Assembly: GCF_009901525.1 (NCBI RefSeq) | Contig: NZ_CP019288.1 | Coordinates: forward strand, 2,385,501-2,449,500 | Reading direction: 5' to 3' | Length of the DNA: 64,000 bases | Origin: Kordia antarctica | Lineage (GTDB): Bacteria; Bacteroidota; Bacteroidia; Flavobacteriales; Flavobacteriaceae | Shown: piece by piece, positions 35,992 to 45,695 of the stretch | Layout of the letters: every line of letters begins with the position of its first letter | How positions within the stretch are numbered: the stretch's first letter is position 1 | Notes under the pieces: generated by a model | The model's database searches: none | What the model saw: only the letters and a program-made list of their open reading frames with translations | What the model was told of the DNA's origin: nothing | Made by a program: the position numbers and the translations under genes

Positions 35992-36151
35992 GAACTCGTT
36001 TAAGCTTTTTAGATGTAAGCGAAAATTAGAAATTTTTAGTTATGTTGAAAGCTTTTTTGAGTTGCATAGCATAGCTACGGAAAGAAAAAAAGATAAAAAC
36101 AGGGCTAAAAAGAGCAATTTTTTAGCAAATTAAAAAAGCTTAAACGAGTTC
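35992..36151. repeat. 160-bp element with 19-bp perfect terminal inverted repeats, in the gcvP leader
   Basis: The arms are GAACTCGTTTAAGCTTTTT (35992-36010) and its exact reverse complement (36133-36151). Between them lie about 122 bases with further pairing possibilities (AAATTAGAAATTTTTAG; GCTTTTTTGAG with a later AAAAAAAG). The whole unit is in the space between a -7 box and the gcvP ATG (36179). It is either a small non-autonomous mobile element or a structured leader. It has no recognisable glycine-riboswitch core and no open frame. Confidence 0.65.
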
Positions 36152-36178
36152 AACCATAAAAAGACAAAATTATAGCCG

Positions 36179-39025
36179 ATGAAAACTGATTCTTTTTCAT
36201 TAAGACACAACGGAACACGTATAAAAAATGTTCCACACATGTTGCAAACCATCGGAGTTGATTCATTAGAACAACTTATTAATGAAACTATTCCAGATGA
36301 CATTCGTTTAAAACATCCGCTTGCACTTCCGCCAGGATTGCCAGAAAACGAATTTTTATCGCACATGCAACATTTAGCAGGTCACAATAAAATATTTAAA
36401 ACATATATCGGATTGGGTTATCACGAACCTGTAACGCCAGCCGTAATACAACGTAATATTTTTGAAAATCCAGGTTGGTATACAGCATATACGCCATACC
36501 AAGCAGAAATTGCACAAGGAAGATTGGAAGCGTTGTTAAATTTTCAAACCCTAGTTACGCAACTTACAGGAATGGAACTTGCAAATGCTTCTTTACTAGA
36601 TGAAAGTACAGCTGCTGCGGAAGCTATGGGAATGTTATTTGCTGTTCGATCAAGAGATCAAAAAAAGAACGATGTTGTAAAATTCTTCGTATCTGAAGAA
36701 GTATTACCACAAACAATTTCGCTACTAAAAACGAGAGCAATTCCTATTGGAATTGAATTGGTTTTTGGAAATCATGAGGAATTTGATTTCTCAACAGAGT
36801 ATTTTGGGGCTTTATTACAATATCCAGGGAAACACGGACAAATCTTTGATTACCGTGCTTTCACAGAAAAAGCAAACGCAAACGAAATAAAAGTTGCCGT
36901 TGCTGCGGATATTTTAAGTTTAGTAGTATTAGAATCGCCAGGAAATTTTGGTGTTGATGTTGTGGTTGGAACTACGCAACGTTTCGGAATTCCATTAGGA
37001 TATGGAGGTCCACACGCAGGATTTTTTGCAACAAAAGAAGAACACAAAAGATATATTCCAGGTCGTATTATTGGAGTAACGAAAGATACCGACGGAAATC
37101 GTGCATTGCGTATGGCATTACAAACGCGCGAGCAACACATTAAAAGAGACAAAGCAACTTCAAACATTTGTACAGCGCAAGTATTGTTGGCTGTCATGGC
37201 AGGAATGTACGCTGTATATCACGGTCCAAATGGATTGAAATATATTGCGAATAAAGTACATTCAAAAGCAGTTAATCTAGCAAATACACTTGAAAAACTA
37301 GGTTTTGAACAAACAAATTCAGCATTTTTTGATACAATTGTTGTCAAAGCTGACGCTGAAAAAGTTAGAGAAATTGCAGAACAAAACGAAGTCAATTTTT
37401 TATACATTGATGAAGAAACCGTTGGAATTTCTATCAATGAAGCAACAACTGCTGGCGACATCACTGATATCGTATTTATTTTTGCTTCCGCTATCGAAGA
37501 AGGCATCATTCAAATTGAAAACACAAACGCTTCAAAATTATTATCTTCTGTAAAGAGAAAAACTACGTTCTTAGAAGAAGCAGTATTTAACAGCTATCAT
37601 TCGGAAACGGAAATGATGCGTTACATCAAAAAATTAGAGCGTAAAGATTTATCACTAAACCATTCGATGATTGCGCTAGGTTCGTGTACGATGAAGTTGA
37701 ACGCTGCCGCAGAAATGTTATCGTTAAGTTCAGCTCAATGGAATAACATTCATCCGTTTGTTCCTGTAGATCAGGCAGAAGGTTACCAAATTCTATTACA
37801 TGAATTAGAACATCAACTTAATGTAATTACAGGATTCGCAGGAACTTCATTGCAACCGAATTCTGGAGCGCAAGGAGAATTTGCAGGATTAATGGTGATT
37901 AGAGCATTTCATGAATCAAATGGTGATACAAATAGAAACATCTGTTTAATTCCGGCTTCTGCCCACGGAACAAATCCGGCAAGTGCAGTAATGGCAGGAA
38001 TGAAAGTTGTCGTTACCAAAACTACAAAAGATGGGAATATTGATGTCGCCGATTTACGCGAAAAAGCATTGGCTCACAAAGAAAATCTAGCGGCGTTAAT
38101 GGTAACATATCCATCAACGCACGGAGTTTTTGAATCATCTATTACAGAAATTACAAAAATTATCCACGATAACGGCGGACAAGTTTATATGGATGGAGCC
38201 AATATGAATGCACAAGTTGGATTGACAAATCCTGCTACAATTGGTGCAGATGTTTGTCACTTAAACTTACACAAAACGTTTGCCATTCCACATGGTGGTG
38301 GTGGACCTGGCGTTGGACCAATTTGTGTTGCAGCACATTTAGTTTCGTTCTTACCAAGCAATCCAGTGATAAAAACTGGAGGAGAAAAAGCCATTACAGC
38401 AATTTCTTCTGCGCCTTGGGGAAGTGCTTTGGTTTGTTTAATTTCTTATGGATATATTGCAATGTTAGGTTCTAGAGGTTTAACGGAAGCTACGGAGTAT
38501 GCTATTTTAAATGCAAATTATATCAAAGCAAGATTGGAAGGTAAATTCAATATTTTATATGCTGGAGAACGCGGACGTTGTGCACACGAAATGATTATTG
38601 ATTGCAGACCATTTAAACAACATGGAATCGAAGTCACTGACATTGCAAAACGTTTGATGGATTACGGTTTTCACGCGCCAACAGTTTCGTTTCCAGTTGC
38701 AGGAACCATTATGATTGAACCTACAGAAAGTGAAAGTTTAGCCGAATTAGACACTTTTTGTGATGCATTAGTAGCCATTCACGGAGAAATCTTGGAAGCT
38801 GATGCAAACGATATAAATAACGTATTAAAAAATGCGCCACATACATTAGGAATGCTAACCGTAGAAGAATGGAACTTTCCATATTCACGACAAAAAGCAG
38901 GATTTCCATTGCCCTATATTTTAGAAAATAAATTCTGGCCATCAGTTCGTAGAGTTGATGATGCGTATGGAGATCGAAACCTTATTTGTACATGTGCGCC
39001 AATTGAAGCTTACGAAGAAGCATAA
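36179..39025 (+). CDS. gcvP: Glycine dehydrogenase (aminomethyl-transferring), GcvP
   Basis: A 948-residue P-protein of the glycine cleavage system, full-length alpha2-type with both the N-terminal (about 1-440) and C-terminal (about 450-948) PLP-fold halves. The active lysine is K699 in LNLHKTFAIPHGGGGPG. It decarboxylates glycine and passes the aminomethyl group to the H-protein lipoate. The partners gcvT and gcvH are not in the window. The gene is monocistronic, ending in a strong terminator, and is preceded by an unusual inverted-repeat leader. Confidence 0.98.
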   Translation: MKTDSFSLRHNGTRIKNVPHMLQTIGVDSLEQLINETIPDDIRLKHPLALPPGLPENEFLSHMQHLAGHNKIFKTYIGLGYHEPVTPAVIQRNIFENPGWYTAYTPYQAEIAQGRLEALLNFQTLVTQLTGMELANASLLDESTAAAEAMGMLFAVRSRDQKKNDVVKFFVSEEVLPQTISLLKTRAIPIGIELVFGNHEEFDFSTEYFGALLQYPGKHGQIFDYRAFTEKANANEIKVAVAADILSLVVLESPGNFGVDVVVGTTQRFGIPLGYGGPHAGFFATKEEHKRYIPGRIIGVTKDTDGNRALRMALQTREQHIKRDKATSNICTAQVLLAVMAGMYAVYHGPNGLKYIANKVHSKAVNLANTLEKLGFEQTNSAFFDTIVVKADAEKVREIAEQNEVNFLYIDEETVGISINEATTAGDITDIVFIFASAIEEGIIQIENTNASKLLSSVKRKTTFLEEAVFNSYHSETEMMRYIKKLERKDLSLNHSMIALGSCTMKLNAAAEMLSLSSAQWNNIHPFVPVDQAEGYQILLHELEHQLNVITGFAGTSLQPNSGAQGEFAGLMVIRAFHESNGDTNRNICLIPASAHGTNPASAVMAGMKVVVTKTTKDGNIDVADLREKALAHKENLAALMVTYPSTHGVFESSITEITKIIHDNGGQVYMDGANMNAQVGLTNPATIGADVCHLNLHKTFAIPHGGGGPGVGPICVAAHLVSFLPSNPVIKTGGEKAITAISSAPWGSALVCLISYGYIAMLGSRGLTEATEYAILNANYIKARLEGKFNILYAGERGRCAHEMIIDCRPFKQHGIEVTDIAKRLMDYGFHAPTVSFPVAGTIMIEPTESESLAELDTFCDALVAIHGEILEADANDINNVLKNAPHTLGMLTVEEWNFPYSRQKAGFPLPYILENKFWPSVRRVDDAYGDRNLICTCAPIEAYEEA

Positions 39026-39034
39026 AACAAATTT

Positions 39035-39066
39035 ATGGAGCGTTCAAAAAAACGCTCCATTTTTTA
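39035..39066 (+). terminator. Terminator of gcvP
   Basis: Stem ATGGAGCGTT (39035-39044) and AACGCTCCAT (39051-39060), followed by TTTTTT. Confidence 0.9.
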
Positions 39067-39248
39067 AATATTCACTATTCATGTTTAAATAATTATCAGT
39101 TATTAAGGTTTTAATTTGAATAATCATCAAAACTTTAACAATTGAATGCATTATCCGTAAAAATTATAATTTCCGCTTCTTATCTCAAATAATCAATCTT
39201 TATAATGATTAATTTAGTTGTCTTAAATCTAACAAAACTGTTATTGGT

Positions 39249-40307
39249 ATGAATGTCAAAATAACTGGGACAGGATGCTATATTCCCTCTAATGTTGAAA
39301 CCAACAAAGATTTCCTCGAACACGAATTTCTAAATAATGATGGAACTCCTTTTAAGCAGCAAACAAATATTATTATAAAAAAATTCAAGTCTATCACAGG
39401 AATTGGCGAACGCAGATATGCAGAAGCGCAACACAGTTCTTCTGATTTAGCTTTTTTTGCTGCTGAAAAAGCAATAGCTGATGCCAAGATTGATCCTGAA
39501 GAATTGGATTATATCATCTTCGCACAGAATTTTGGTGATATAAAAAAAGGCGCTATTCAAAGTGATGCCGTGCCGAGTTTGGCTAGTAGAGTAAAGCATA
39601 GTTTACGTATCAAAAATCCGAAATGTGTAGCCTATGACGTTGTCTTTGGTTGTCCAGGTTGGGTTGAAGGTACCATACAAGCATATGCGTTTATTAAAGC
39701 CGGAATTGCTAAAAAATGTTTAGTCATTGGCTCGGAAACGCTCTCTAGAGTTATTGACAAACACGATAGAGATTCCATGATTTATTCCGATGGCGCTGGC
39801 GCAACTGTTATGGAAACTACGGATGAAGATTGCGGTATTATTTCGCACGAAAGTGCAACGCATTCTTATGACGAAGCGCATTATTTATTCTTTGGAAAAT
39901 CAAATAATCTTGCTTTAACGGAAGACACACGTTATATTAAAATGTTCGGTCGTAAAATATACGAGTTTGCATTGACACATGTGCCATCTGCTATGAAAGC
40001 ATGTTTGGATAAAAGCGGGATTCCTATTGAAAGTTTGAAGAAGATTTTTATTCATCAAGCGAATGAAAAAATGGACGAAGCCATTGTAGAACGTTTTTAC
40101 TTATTGTACGATAAAGAAGTTCCTAAAGACATTATGCCAATGACGATTCACGATTTAGGAAACAGTTCTGTTGCTACAATTCCAACGTTATTAGATTCGG
40201 TTATCAAAGGAAAAATAAAAGATCAAGAAATCCACAAAGGAGATATTATTATGTTTGCTAGTGTTGGCGCAGGAATGAACATCAACGCAATTTTGTATAA
40301 ATATTAA
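39249..40307 (+). CDS. Ketoacyl-ACP synthase III (FabH-like)
   Basis: A 352-residue thiolase-fold condensing enzyme. The catalytic triad is visible: C135 in VFGCPGWVEG, H269 in IFIHQANEKM and N305 in DLGNSSVATIP. It carries an insert after residue 30 (NNDGTPFKQQTNIIIKKFKS) relative to E. coli FabH, typical of the second KAS III type of Bacteroidota, which may serve branched-chain or secondary-lipid synthesis rather than housekeeping initiation. The next gene, proC, begins 2 bases after its stop. Confidence 0.93.
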   Translation: MNVKITGTGCYIPSNVETNKDFLEHEFLNNDGTPFKQQTNIIIKKFKSITGIGERRYAEAQHSSSDLAFFAAEKAIADAKIDPEELDYIIFAQNFGDIKKGAIQSDAVPSLASRVKHSLRIKNPKCVAYDVVFGCPGWVEGTIQAYAFIKAGIAKKCLVIGSETLSRVIDKHDRDSMIYSDGAGATVMETTDEDCGIISHESATHSYDEAHYLFFGKSNNLALTEDTRYIKMFGRKIYEFALTHVPSAMKACLDKSGIPIESLKKIFIHQANEKMDEAIVERFYLLYDKEVPKDIMPMTIHDLGNSSVATIPTLLDSVIKGKIKDQEIHKGDIIMFASVGAGMNINAILYKY

Positions 40308-40309
40308 AC

Positions 40310-41104
40310 ATGAATCAAGATACGATTGCAATTATTGGTGGCGGAAATTTAGGGAGATCTATTGCGCAAGGATTAATAAAAAATCAGTTTAATCCTGAGC
40401 AAATTTATGTAACACGTACTAAAGTTGCCCTTTTGGACGATTTGAAAGCGCAGCATATCAAAACAACTTCTAACAATATTGAAGCGGTAAAAAACGCTAA
40501 AATCTTAATTTTTGCACTAAAACCATATCGTATTGAAGCTGTTTTAAAAGAACTCACTTCACATATTACACCTGAACATTTGGTAATTTCTGTGATTAGT
40601 GATTTTTCTTTGGAACAGTTTTCCAATTGCTTAACTCCAAATATTCAAATTGTTCGTGCCATGCCAAATACGGCGGCGGCAATTGGCGAATCAATGACAT
40701 GTTTGGCTTCTAAAAATGCTTCCGCAGAAAATATATCAAAAACCAAACTTATTTTTGAAGCACTTGGTGAAACTATTGAGATTGACGAAAATTTAATGGA
40801 CGCAGCAACGGTTTTAGGCGCATGCGGAATTGCATATGCATTGCGCTTTATCAGAGCAATGATTCAAGGTGGAATTGAAATTGGATTTGATGCAAAAACT
40901 GCAACAAAAATTGCATCGCAAACTGTTAAAGGTGCAAGCGAATTGTTACTCCAAAACGGAAATCATCCTGAAGAAGAAATTGACAAAGTAACTACGCCAA
41001 AAGGTTGCACAATTGCAGGATTGAATGAAATGGAACACCAAGGATTTAGTTCTTCCCTTATTAAAGGAATTAAAACTTCTATTGAAACTATTCAGAAAGA
41101 TTAG
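40310..41104 (+). CDS. proC: Pyrroline-5-carboxylate reductase (ProC)
   Basis: A 264-residue NADPH-dependent enzyme, last step of proline synthesis. The N-terminal Rossmann motif is AIIGGGNLGRSIAQGL; the conserved middle RAMPNTAAAIGESMTCL and the C-terminal dimer region TVKGASELLLQNGNHPEEEIDKVTTPKGCTIAGLNEME are all present. It is close behind the KAS III gene, so it is probably co-transcribed, although the pathways differ. Confidence 0.97.
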   Translation: MNQDTIAIIGGGNLGRSIAQGLIKNQFNPEQIYVTRTKVALLDDLKAQHIKTTSNNIEAVKNAKILIFALKPYRIEAVLKELTSHITPEHLVISVISDFSLEQFSNCLTPNIQIVRAMPNTAAAIGESMTCLASKNASAENISKTKLIFEALGETIEIDENLMDAATVLGACGIAYALRFIRAMIQGGIEIGFDAKTATKIASQTVKGASELLLQNGNHPEEEIDKVTTPKGCTIAGLNEMEHQGFSSSLIKGIKTSIETIQKD

Positions 41105-41226
41105 CTTTTATAACACTTCGTTATTAGATTTATTTCGTTTACTCAAATGAATAAATTTCTTAACTCATACACTGCAAGATTCAGTCAGAATGAAAAAGGA
41201 TTCCTATTTTTACAAAAAATAATACA

Positions 41227-41691
41227 ATGAAACTAAGCCTATTCAAAGAGTTTAAAGAGTTCGCAATTAAAGGAAATATGATTGATATTGCGATTGGAGT
41301 CATTATAGGTTCTGCATTCAATAAAGTTATTGATGTATTGGTAAAAGAAGTTTTTCTTCCACCGCTTTCGCTGTTGACTGATGGAATTAATTGGGCAAAT
41401 AAGAAAATAATTTTAAGAGAAGCTGTTACAACAAATGGCGTTATAAAACCCGAAGAAATTGCTATTGGTTACGGAAAGCTATTTGAAGTATTAGTTGATT
41501 TCTTTATTATAGGTTTTACCGTTTTTTTAGTCGTAAAGCTTATGAATTCGATTCGTAACAAAGCGGAAGATCCTAAAAACGCAACAGTTACAACTCCTAA
41601 GAATATCGAATTATTAAATCGTATGACGGAACTTTTAGAGAAACAAGTGGAAATTGCTGAAAGGAATACTCCTAGTGATTCGAAAGTATAA
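41227..41691 (+). CDS. mscL: Large-conductance mechanosensitive channel (MscL)
   Basis: A 154-residue inner-membrane channel. The N-terminal amphipathic helix (MKLSLFKEFKEFAIKGN) and TM1 (MIDIAIGVIIGSAFNKVIDVLVKEVFLPPL) with its pore-lining Gly residues are typical; TM2 (FFIIGFTVFLVVKLMNSI) and a cytoplasmic C-terminal helix follow. The periplasmic loop is longer than in E. coli. It opens under membrane tension to relieve hypo-osmotic shock. Confidence 0.96.
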   Translation: MKLSLFKEFKEFAIKGNMIDIAIGVIIGSAFNKVIDVLVKEVFLPPLSLLTDGINWANKKIILREAVTTNGVIKPEEIAIGYGKLFEVLVDFFIIGFTVFLVVKLMNSIRNKAEDPKNATVTTPKNIELLNRMTELLEKQVEIAERNTPSDSKV

Positions 41692-41817
41692 AATAACCTG
41701 AGTTCAATCTAATGTAATACGTAACATACTCTGAAAAATCGCAAGATTTCTCCAAAATTCGTTTTCTTTCACTAATTTAGGGCTTGCCAACGCAGGCTTT
41801 AACCTAAAGAATGATCC

Positions 41818-42753
41818 ATGAAAACTCTTTTTAAACTCATATGTATCTCATTCTTACTGGTTTCTTGTTCGTCAAATGACAATGAGATTGAGATTGATAA
41901 CATTCCAACATATCCTACATTTGGTGCTGAAATTGAAGTAACTATTAATGGTTTATCGTTTGATGCAATGGAACCATTTGTGTCTTCTGATGGAAATTAT
42001 TTATTTTTTAATAATTTGAATGATGGCATCAACACAAAACTTTATTATGCGACTAAAGTGAATGATTCCACGTTTAATTATGTGGGAGAATTATCAGGAA
42101 CAAATCAAGCAACTTCGCCACATTTAGACGCCGTTGCTGATATGGACAGTAGCGGAAATTTTTACTGGACATCTACCAGAAATTACCCAACTGAATTGAA
42201 TAATCTTTTTCACGGAACTTTTAATGCAGGAACTGTTAGCAATATTGAAAGAGTTCAAGGAGATTTTAATATGAACATTCCAGGTTGGCTTGTCATGGAT
42301 CATGGAATAAGTTTGGATGGACAATTTTTATACTTCATTAATACACGATTTGATGGTACAAATTGTCCAGGTCCATGTGAAACGACGTTAGGAATTGCTC
42401 AGAAAGTCAATGCTTCAACATTTAACACACTTCCAAATTCGCCGTCAATCTTGCAAAATATCAACGATGCAACGTATATTTATTATGCGCCATGTATAAG
42501 TAGTGACAATCTAGAATTGTATTACACACGGTATTTAAAAGGACCAATTACTCCAAATACTCTTTTTGAAATATGTGTTGCTGTTAGAAGTGATGCGACT
42601 TCAGAATTTTCAGTTCCACGCGTTTTATTTTCAGAAACTATTGCAAACTTGGTTGAAGCTCCAACGCTGACTTTGGATAAAAATATTATGTATTATCATC
42701 AAAAAAACGCCAATTCTCATATAATAAAGATGAGATATAGAACTTCTCTATAA
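41818..42753 (+). CDS. Lipoprotein with PD40/WD40-like beta-propeller repeats
   Basis: A 311-residue lipoprotein (signal LFKLICISFLLVSCSS, Cys after VS). The mature domain holds repeated strands of the type EPFVSSDGNYLFFNN, DHGISLDGQFLYFINT and APCISSDNLELYYTRY, which are the S-x-D-G-x-x-L-Y/F-F motif of PD40 (TolB-like) propellers. The role is probably binding at the cell surface or in the periplasm; no enzyme residues are recognised. Confidence 0.82.
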   Translation: MKTLFKLICISFLLVSCSSNDNEIEIDNIPTYPTFGAEIEVTINGLSFDAMEPFVSSDGNYLFFNNLNDGINTKLYYATKVNDSTFNYVGELSGTNQATSPHLDAVADMDSSGNFYWTSTRNYPTELNNLFHGTFNAGTVSNIERVQGDFNMNIPGWLVMDHGISLDGQFLYFINTRFDGTNCPGPCETTLGIAQKVNASTFNTLPNSPSILQNINDATYIYYAPCISSDNLELYYTRYLKGPITPNTLFEICVAVRSDATSEFSVPRVLFSETIANLVEAPTLTLDKNIMYYHQKNANSHIIKMRYRTSL

Positions 42754-42773
42754 AACAGGCATTGAAATTCTTT

Positions 42774-44270
42774 CTACTTCACTCCTATTCTTTTGGAAAT
42801 CCAATCGTTTACGTAAGGAATCATACGAAGTTTATAAATCACAAAACCATTAAATAACATACAGGTTCCGACTTTTAGAATGATGTCTAAAATCACATAA
42901 TTTGTTGTTGGAATCATATTCAGCAAACTCACACTTCCTAAAAACGCACCTAATAATAAAATGTGCTTTATGGTAAATGGTTGAATTTTATATTTTGAAT
43001 AGATAAAAATCAGCTTTACGCTATTATACAACGTCATAGAAATCAACGTTGCATACGCTGCGCCTTCAATTCCTAAGTTTAGATACTTGATGAAGTAAAT
43101 GTTTAAAGACACATTTAGCACGACTAAAACAGCAATCGCAACCATATTGAACCGATAATATTTTGAGTATAATAATATGTGCGAATTGAATGATGTACTC
43201 ATATCAATTACAACATTGAAACTCAGAATTAAAATGATCGGAATGGTATCGAGTAGGTTTTCTTGTGTTGGCAGTATTGAAAATAAATCATCAACACCTA
43301 AAAAGATACAACACAATAAAAATCCGCCAATAGCGAATAATAATTTAGAAACTTCTTGGTACTTTTTTCCGAGCGAAACAATATCATCTTTCGCAATGTA
43401 TTCTGTGATAATTGGACTGTAAATTGTATATAAACCAATTGCAGGAATTGCTAATGTTGCTGCTAAAACTACGCCAATACTGTACGTTCCGTTTGCTGTC
43501 ATTGCATTGACTTCTATCAAATTTGGCACCATGATTCCGTCAATCTTAAACGCCAACAACGAACCTAAAATGCTGAAAAAAGCAAAAACACTATACTTTA
43601 TATATTCTTTCCGAAAGGAGCGATCAAACACTTTTTTATGATTAAAATTGAAGTTGATTTTCGCTACTTTTTTCACATATAAAAGCGCGATAAAGAGTAA
43701 AATTACAAAGCAAATTACATAGATAATTTTTCCAGTTTCAACTGTAATGATTCCGCCTAATAAGAGCAAAAATATGATTGGGAAAAATATTTTGATCGAA
43801 AAACGCTCCAATACTGTCGGAATCGCTATTCTTTTATAGTTCGATGCTTGTCGCTTGCTCAAATCCATCATCGCGAAAGCAAAACCAACAATTATAGAAT
43901 ATCCGATATAATCAAAGGCTTGAAAATCTGAAAGTACGCTTGATAATGAATTTGCCAACAACAAAAATATGATGGAAAATAGTATGCTATTTACAATAAC
44001 AATGAGCAATGTGGAAGAGAAAAAGATGTTTCGTTTTTCTTCGGAATCTTTGAAACGCGGAAAATAATTGACTAACGATTGCGAAGTTCCAAATACAAAA
44101 AACGCCATGAGAATTTGTGCGCCATCAAATATATACCGCATGATTCCTAAAAATTCTTTATTATTTGGATAGATAAAAAGTGTAGACACAATTCCAATAG
44201 CCGCACCAATGTAATTGATAATGCTGAATTTGAGCGTTTGCGACGATACTTCTTTCTGGTGTTTTTCCAA
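42774..44270 (-). CDS. Polysaccharide flippase (MATE/MVF-type, Wzx-like)
   Basis: A 498-residue polytopic membrane protein with about 12-14 helices. The first half resembles the Polysacc_synt family (FSIINYIGAAIGIVSTLFIYPN, then FDGAQILMAFFVFGTSQSLVNYFPRF), and the second half has the VVLNVSLNIYFIKYLNLGIEGAAYATLISM signature of O-antigen and lipid-linked oligosaccharide flippases. It should move an undecaprenyl-linked glycan across the inner membrane. No glycan gene is adjacent here; the nearest (GDP-mannose synthesis) is 5 kb away. Confidence 0.92.
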   Translation of the reverse strand: MEKHQKEVSSQTLKFSIINYIGAAIGIVSTLFIYPNNKEFLGIMRYIFDGAQILMAFFVFGTSQSLVNYFPRFKDSEEKRNIFFSSTLLIVIVNSILFSIIFLLLANSLSSVLSDFQAFDYIGYSIIVGFAFAMMDLSKRQASNYKRIAIPTVLERFSIKIFFPIIFLLLLGGIITVETGKIIYVICFVILLFIALLYVKKVAKINFNFNHKKVFDRSFRKEYIKYSVFAFFSILGSLLAFKIDGIMVPNLIEVNAMTANGTYSIGVVLAATLAIPAIGLYTIYSPIITEYIAKDDIVSLGKKYQEVSKLLFAIGGFLLCCIFLGVDDLFSILPTQENLLDTIPIILILSFNVVIDMSTSFNSHILLYSKYYRFNMVAIAVLVVLNVSLNIYFIKYLNLGIEGAAYATLISMTLYNSVKLIFIYSKYKIQPFTIKHILLLGAFLGSVSLLNMIPTTNYVILDIILKVGTCMLFNGFVIYKLRMIPYVNDWISKRIGVK

Positions 44271-44614
44271 TCGAATAGATTCTAATAGTCACAAATTTAC
44301 ATAAATGTATGTATTGTTTGGGGAATTGAGGGAAAGTTTTGCATCTCGATAGCTATGCTAGGTATCTTCAATCAAAATATATTTTGATTTTAATAATGCT
44401 CGATGTGACAGGTTTTGGGTTTTAGTCGCTTTGCTCCTTTGTTTTTTTGTTTGTTCGTTAATTTGTTGATTCGTTATTTGATATATAAAATATTCAAAAT
44501 CTAACAATCTAACAATCTAATATTTCTAAGAAGTCTAGAAATCTAACATGTCTAAGAAACAAAAAAACGGAAGCCATTTGACTTCCGTTTTTCATATATC
44601 TAAAAATAAGCTAC
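44271..44614. repeat. Gap with the second copy of the 65-bp hairpin repeat and simple repeats
   Basis: The 65-bp element at 44342-44406 matches 7982-8046 (same hairpin AATCAAAAT/ATTTTGATT). It is followed by a T/G-rich GTCGCTTTGCT tract and by short CTAACAAT/TCTAAGAA repeats. No gene. Confidence 0.7.
44563..44592 (-). terminator. Terminator of the thioredoxin gene
   Basis: Arms AAAAACGGAAG (44563-44573) and CTTCCGTTTTT (44582-44592), 8-base loop. On the minus strand the stem runs into a T-tract, 22 bases past the thioredoxin stop. Confidence 0.85.
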
Positions 44615-45382
44615 TTACAACTTATCAATAATATTTTCAATTAATTCTGTGGTTGAAGCATAACTTAAACCTTCGCTTTTCGCGATTTCAATTGCTTCTT
44701 TTGCTTTCTTTAAAGCTTTCGTGTAATTTCCTGTTTTGTATAACAAAGCCGCGTGTGTATCTACATTATAATATGTAGCTCCCAACTCCACAGAACGTTC
44801 TACAACTTTGATTGCTTTTAATAAATCGCTTACGTCGTTGTGTGTTTTATACGTATGCCACGCGAGTGAATTTAATTTCGTAGAAGAATTCCAAATTTTA
44901 TCTAAAGTAGCTTGACTAAATTCGTCTGAATCACCGTGTTTGTCAGTTGCATCATAAAATTCCGATTCTGTCTCAGTGCTTGAAATCACAGTTTCTTCCA
45001 CTTCTTCTTCACCATCCATGTATTTTTCAATCAAACCTGCCATTTTGGATTTGCTCATTGCGCCTTCAATCTGTTCTAAGTTTGAACTATTGTAAATAAA
45101 CAAATACGTTGGCATTGCAGAAACTCCCAAAGCATCATCTACTTGATTCTTATCAACATCAATTTTATAAAAATCAACGCGATCTTTATACTTTGCTTCC
45201 AACTCTTTTATAATTGGATCCATGCGTTTGCAAGGTCCGCACCAAGTTGCATAAAAGTCTAAAACAATCAACCGATCGTTATTTGTGAGTAACTTAGACT
45301 CAGCGTTTTCGTCTGTCAACTCAGTTTGCGCAAAGGAGGGAAAAGCAATACAAAGCATCAAAATCAGCAATACTTTTTTCAT
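44615..45382 (-). CDS. Secreted thioredoxin-fold protein
   Basis: A 255-residue exported protein. The signal peptide (about 1-18, ILMLCIAFPSFAQ) is followed by a thioredoxin domain with active site WCGPC in FYATWCGPCKRMDPI (about 44-59) and cis-Pro region VSAMPTYLFI. After about residue 130 comes an acidic linker and a helical C-terminal domain (about 155-255) with TPR-like helices. It probably acts as a periplasmic disulfide reductase or folding helper. Confidence 0.9.
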   Translation of the reverse strand: MKKVLLILMLCIAFPSFAQTELTDENAESKLLTNNDRLIVLDFYATWCGPCKRMDPIIKELEAKYKDRVDFYKIDVDKNQVDDALGVSAMPTYLFIYNSSNLEQIEGAMSKSKMAGLIEKYMDGEEEVEETVISSTETESEFYDATDKHGDSDEFSQATLDKIWNSSTKLNSLAWHTYKTHNDVSDLLKAIKVVERSVELGATYYNVDTHAALLYKTGNYTKALKKAKEAIEIAKSEGLSYASTTELIENIIDKL

Positions 45383-45695
45383 AATGGTATGATTTAATTA
45401 GAAGTTAAATTTAGTAAAAAATATGCAACACTTTTCATTATTTCTCTCAAACCATTGATTTGAGTGGTTTTTCTGATGTGAAACAATGAAAAAGCATACT
45501 TTAATAAACTTCGCAGTTCTATTGAAAACTAATTCGAAACGAATAGAATACTTAGAGTTTTAAAGTACTTCTCGATACATTTTTTTGTGATTTTGACTTT
45601 GTCAAATAACAAAAAATCACTCGAAGTGACGTTGGTAAAAAAGTCTAATAATCTAGTAATCCAAGAGATTCCCGCCTACGCGGAAATAAGTCTAA
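45383..45695. repeat. Gap with a TCGAG hairpin repeat (copy B) and a GC-rich palindrome
   Basis: Copy B of the dispersed element is at 45570-45631 (from TCTCGATAC to TCACTCGAAGTGACG, with an inner TTGTC-type hairpin). The palindrome TTCCCGCCTACGCGGAA is at 45669-45685 and matches 18689-18706 with paired base changes. No gene. Confidence 0.65.

Noticed and set aside
35975-36178. Glycine riboswitch before gcvP
   Set aside because: I do not see the conserved aptamer cores or tandem arrangement. The region is dominated by one inverted-repeat unit.
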